NCBI GenBank assembly: GCA_004292755.1 | Contig: RDXE01000038.1 | Location: 62,001 to 126,000, forward strand | Direction: 5' to 3' | Source: Alphaproteobacteria bacterium | Lineage (GTDB): Bacteria > Pseudomonadota > Alphaproteobacteria > Elsterales > Elsteraceae | Length of the DNA stretch: 64,000 nucleotides | Shown here: one piece after another, positions 61,749-64,000 of the stretch | How positions within the stretch are numbered: the stretch's first letter is position 1 | How the letters are laid out: each line of letters begins with the position of its first letter | Program-made: the position numbers and the translations under genes | The notes under the pieces: model-generated | Database searches by the model: none | Told to the model about the DNA's origin: nothing | The model's input: only the letters and a program-made list of their open reading frames with translations

Positions 61749-62459
61749 CTAAACCTCCTGCCGCAACAGAGTGGAGGCACGGATCGCGCGGCGCAGCCAC
61801 GCCATGGGATGCGGCAGCACACGATCCAGCCGCCGTGTCTCACGCTCCAGTTCGGCCGCCAGCAGGGGACACTCGCGGTCGTCATAGACAATGCCGAGCA
61901 AGCTGGCGCCGCGATCCGTCAAGCGCGCAACCGCCTGTTCCAGCGCCACCGTGCGGGTGGTGCCCGCCTTGACCACCAGGATCGTGCCCGCAGCGGCAGC
62001 GGCCACGGCTTCAGCTGGCATATTGGCCGCGTTGCGTGTCAGCACCGGCGAGCAATCGATCACCACCCGCTCCGCCACCTGCTGCCAGGCCGCGAGCGCG
62101 CGCCGCAGCATGGCCGGATCGCGCAATCCCAAAGCAGCTGGGTCGGTTGAGTGCGCCAGGACGCCGAAGTCATGGTTGGACCACCAGACAGCTGGCACCG
62201 TGCTGGCATCAGCCACAGCGTCCGCCCCCCAGGCAGAGGGGACGAGGCCGGTGCGCGCCGCCACGGCGGGGGCATGCCAGGCAAGGTCCACCAGCAGCGT
62301 CCGCCGCCCGGTCGCAGCCGAACGCCGGGCAAGAGCAAGGGCAAGGGAGGTCACGCCATCGCCGCGGCTGGCCGCAGTCACCGCCAAAGTCGGTGCTGGA
62401 CCAGCCAGAGTTTGGGCATGGATGCGATCGATCTCGCTCCATCCAGGGGGGATCAGCAT
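61749..62459 (-). CDS. CpsD/BY-kinase-like ATPase homologue without Walker A lysine
   Basis: A 236-residue MinD-fold protein of the type that accompanies polysaccharide co-polymerases: TLAVTAASRGDGVTSLALAL, TLLVDLAWHAP (Walker A', D58) and RVVIDCSPVL. The Walker A lysine is replaced: GDGVTS (G35-V36-T37-S38) where GxGKS/T is expected. The C-terminus has no Tyr cluster, so it should not autophosphorylate. It may be a non-catalytic regulator or use ATP unusually. It sits between the SLBB export protein (three bases upstream) and the ligase. Confidence 0.8.
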   Translation of the reverse strand: MLIPPGWSEIDRIHAQTLAGPAPTLAVTAASRGDGVTSLALALARRSAATGRRTLLVDLAWHAPAVAARTGLVPSAWGADAVADASTVPAVWWSNHDFGVLAHSTDPAALGLRDPAMLRRALAAWQQVAERVVIDCSPVLTRNAANMPAEAVAAAAAGTILVVKAGTTRTVALEQAVARLTDRGASLLGIVYDDRECPLLAAELERETRRLDRVLPHPMAWLRRAIRASTLLRQEV

Positions 62460-62462
62460 AGC

Positions 62463-64000
62463 TCAGATCTTTCCGACCAAGGCGAAGATCGACAGGATCG
62501 ACACGATGTCCCGCACCGTTGCCATGGCTTGATTCCAGCCGGACTGCGATTGGTCAGGGATGTAGACGGTGTCCCCGGCGCGCACGACTGGCAGGCTGGC
62601 AAAGTCACCCGTGCGGGCAAAGCCCAGCAGGTCAAAACTGCGCGCTTGATCCCGGCAGCAGGACAGGTTGACCACCACAATCCGGTCCGCCAGCGCATTC
62701 GGCGTTGGGCCACCAGCTTCTGCCAGCAGGTCCAACAGGGTCATGGTGTCATCGAAGCGATAGCGACCGGGCCGGGCAATCGCCCCCAGCACCCGCACTG
62801 TCTGCTCCTTGGAGCGGTCGAGCCATTCGGCATTGGTGCGGTTGGGCAGGAAGATCACGTCCCCCGGCAGCACCCGCGGCAACAGCCGCTCATCGCCCGT
62901 GGAAAAGAAGCGCGAGAGATCAGTGGTGGAGACCCGGTTGGCCGGGCCTTGACCGCGCGCTGGGTCGCGATGGGTGATCTTGATCTGACGCAGGTCAGCA
63001 TCGGGAGTCGGGCCGTCAGCTGCGGCGAGGATGTCGAGGAACGACAAGGCGGGATCGAAGGCATAACGGCCAGGCGCATGCACCGCCCCCATCACATAGA
63101 TGGACCGGTCGGCGGGCTGGCGCACCCACTGGCTTTTGTTGTCGCGCGGATCGTCGGGCAGTTCCGGGACAAACACCGTGGTGCCTGCGCGCACGAGCGG
63201 CAGGGCCAGGCGCCCTCCCCCCTCCCGCGCATAGGCGCCGAGGTCGAACACCACGGGCGCCCCACCCATCGGGGTAACCCGGATCGCGCCCAAGTCGCTG
63301 CGCGGCGTCGGTCCACCGGCCTGGGCCAACAGGTCCAGGATCGACATTTCATTGGACCACTCATAGCGACCGGGCCGCTGCATCGCGCCCATCACATAGA
63401 CGGCCCGCCCAGGCTCCACCTTCAACCAGGAGGGTTCGGTCTGGTCGGCTTTCTCGGGCACCAGAATCGCGTCGCCAGGGCGGATGATGGGGCCGCGCCC
63501 GCCACTGCCGGTCAGCTCCGCCATGTCGACGACTTCGACGGAGCCATCCTGGCGTAGCACCCGAATTTGGCGGCTGTCGGCATAGCGGGTCGGACCACCG
63601 GCATTTGCCAGCACATCGACAAAGGCCAAGGGATCCTTGGTTTCAAAGGGACCGGGCTTGAACACCTCACCCATCACATAGACGATCTGGGCACCGGCAC
63701 GGATGCCATCGGTCTCCCGCGGTACGAACACCGTCGCACCAGGGGTCAGCACAATGGCCGGGCGGGCAGCCCCCAGGTCCAGATGGTCCTTCAGATTGAA
63801 CAATTGCGGCTGCCCGGCAGCCCCAATGATGCGCACTTGTTCCACACTGGCAAACTGGGTCACGCCACCAGCGCGCATGATCGCGTCGACCACGGTCATA
63901 CCCGGGCGATGGGCAAAGCTGCCGGGTTGGCGCACCTCGCCGAACACCTTGATCGCTTGTCCCCCCTCGCCAGCGTCACCGGTCGCTTGCAAGGCGCGGG
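62463..64000 (-). CDS. Polysaccharide export protein with multiple SLBB domains (partial)
   Basis: The C-terminal about 510 residues of a Wza-like exporter; the 5' end lies beyond the window. At least five SLBB units are visible, for example VFGEVRQPGSFAHRPGMTVV, VYVMGAMQRPGRYEWSNEMS and VRVLGAIARPGRYRFDDTMT, each followed by LDLLA.AGGPT. A C-terminal hydrophobic segment (DIVSILSIFALVGKI) could anchor it. The number of SLBB units is high for Wza (usually two to three). First visible gene of the leftward exopolysaccharide operon. Confidence 0.88.
   Translation of the reverse strand, partial: RALQATGDAGEGGQAIKVFGEVRQPGSFAHRPGMTVVDAIMRAGGVTQFASVEQVRIIGAAGQPQLFNLKDHLDLGAARPAIVLTPGATVFVPRETDGIRAGAQIVYVMGEVFKPGPFETKDPLAFVDVLANAGGPTRYADSRQIRVLRQDGSVEVVDMAELTGSGGRGPIIRPGDAILVPEKADQTEPSWLKVEPGRAVYVMGAMQRPGRYEWSNEMSILDLLAQAGGPTPRSDLGAIRVTPMGGAPVVFDLGAYAREGGGRLALPLVRAGTTVFVPELPDDPRDNKSQWVRQPADRSIYVMGAVHAPGRYAFDPALSFLDILAAADGPTPDADLRQIKITHRDPARGQGPANRVSTTDLSRFFSTGDERLLPRVLPGDVIFLPNRTNAEWLDRSKEQTVRVLGAIARPGRYRFDDTMTLLDLLAEAGGPTPNALADRIVVVNLSCCRDQARSFDLLGFARTGDFASLPVVRAGDTVYIPDQSQSGWNQAMATVRDIVSILSIFALVGKI

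Noticed and set aside
62151-63557. 468-codon plus-strand ORF opposite the SLBB exporter
   Set aside because: The minus strand carries repeated SLBB motifs; the antisense frame carries none.

Overview
The window is a GC-rich chromosomal segment of an alphaproteobacterium, probably Rhodospirillales-like; the genus cannot be read from the sequence. The evidence is a RegB/RegA redox two-component pair, the etfB-etfA-hbd order, ispH next to thrB, DUF4170, DUF1194, DUF3429 and DUF6165 proteins, and lipid A genes. Most of it is dense chromosomal coding sequence with many ATGA stop/start overlaps. There is no plasmid or phage backbone and no CRISPR array.

Layout. 1-5 kb: a frameshifted IS1380-type transposase running off the left edge, an orphan peptide-type ABC substrate-binding protein with its own terminator, a pirin, and a HEPN-MNT toxin-antitoxin pair with a tiny third ORF. 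5-11 kb: TspO, a 1737-residue thioester alpha-2-macroglobulin lipoprotein, a terminator and tRNA-Ala(CGC). 11-18.5 kb: a small secreted Ala/Pro-rich protein behind a leader with two interleaved inverted repeats, argB with a zincin, phhB, a DUF3429 protein, a chemoreceptor, and ubiD with a UPF0114 membrane protein. 18.5-30.3 kb: a tandem DUF4170 protein, then a five-gene transglutaminase / circularly permuted ATP-grasp / alpha-E cluster present in a fused and a split version, followed by a TPR-glycosyltransferase-like gene and a DUF6165 gene. 30.3-36 kb: holA, a TIR-STAND-TPR gene with seven 126-bp repeats, a hypothetical and a DUF1194 vWA protein. 36-46 kb: a GhrA-like reductase, a secreted hydrolase, a thioredoxin-like ferredoxin, a lipoprotein, ispH-thrB, a VOC protein, an MDR oxidoreductase and hbd-etfA-etfB. 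46-51 kb: an inactive-looking M48 homologue, a secreted protein, regA, regB and an ABC ATPase-permease pair. 50.8-53 kb: a small accessory patch with an IS630-type MITE, a secreted SUMF-fold protein, parDE and a duplicated tail of the ABC permease. 53-59 kb: an envelope operon with an LpxH-like phosphoesterase, a GT4 glycosyltransferase, a DUF374 acyltransferase, lpxK, lpxL and a DUF697 protein with an eroded GTPase domain. 59-64 kb: an exopolysaccharide operon read leftwards (multi-SLBB export protein, CpsD-like ATPase without the Walker lysine, O-antigen ligase, diguanylate cyclase), entering from beyond the right edge.

Most noteworthy: the duplicated alpha-E / ATP-grasp / transglutaminase cluster, whose product is unknown; the TIR-STAND-TPR protein as a candidate defence gene; the interleaved leader at 11423-11483, which buries the ribosome binding site in one of two competing stems; and several enzyme folds that have lost catalytic residues (M48, SUMF, GTPase, CpsD-like). 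Family calls come from motifs read in the translations; no database search was possible.
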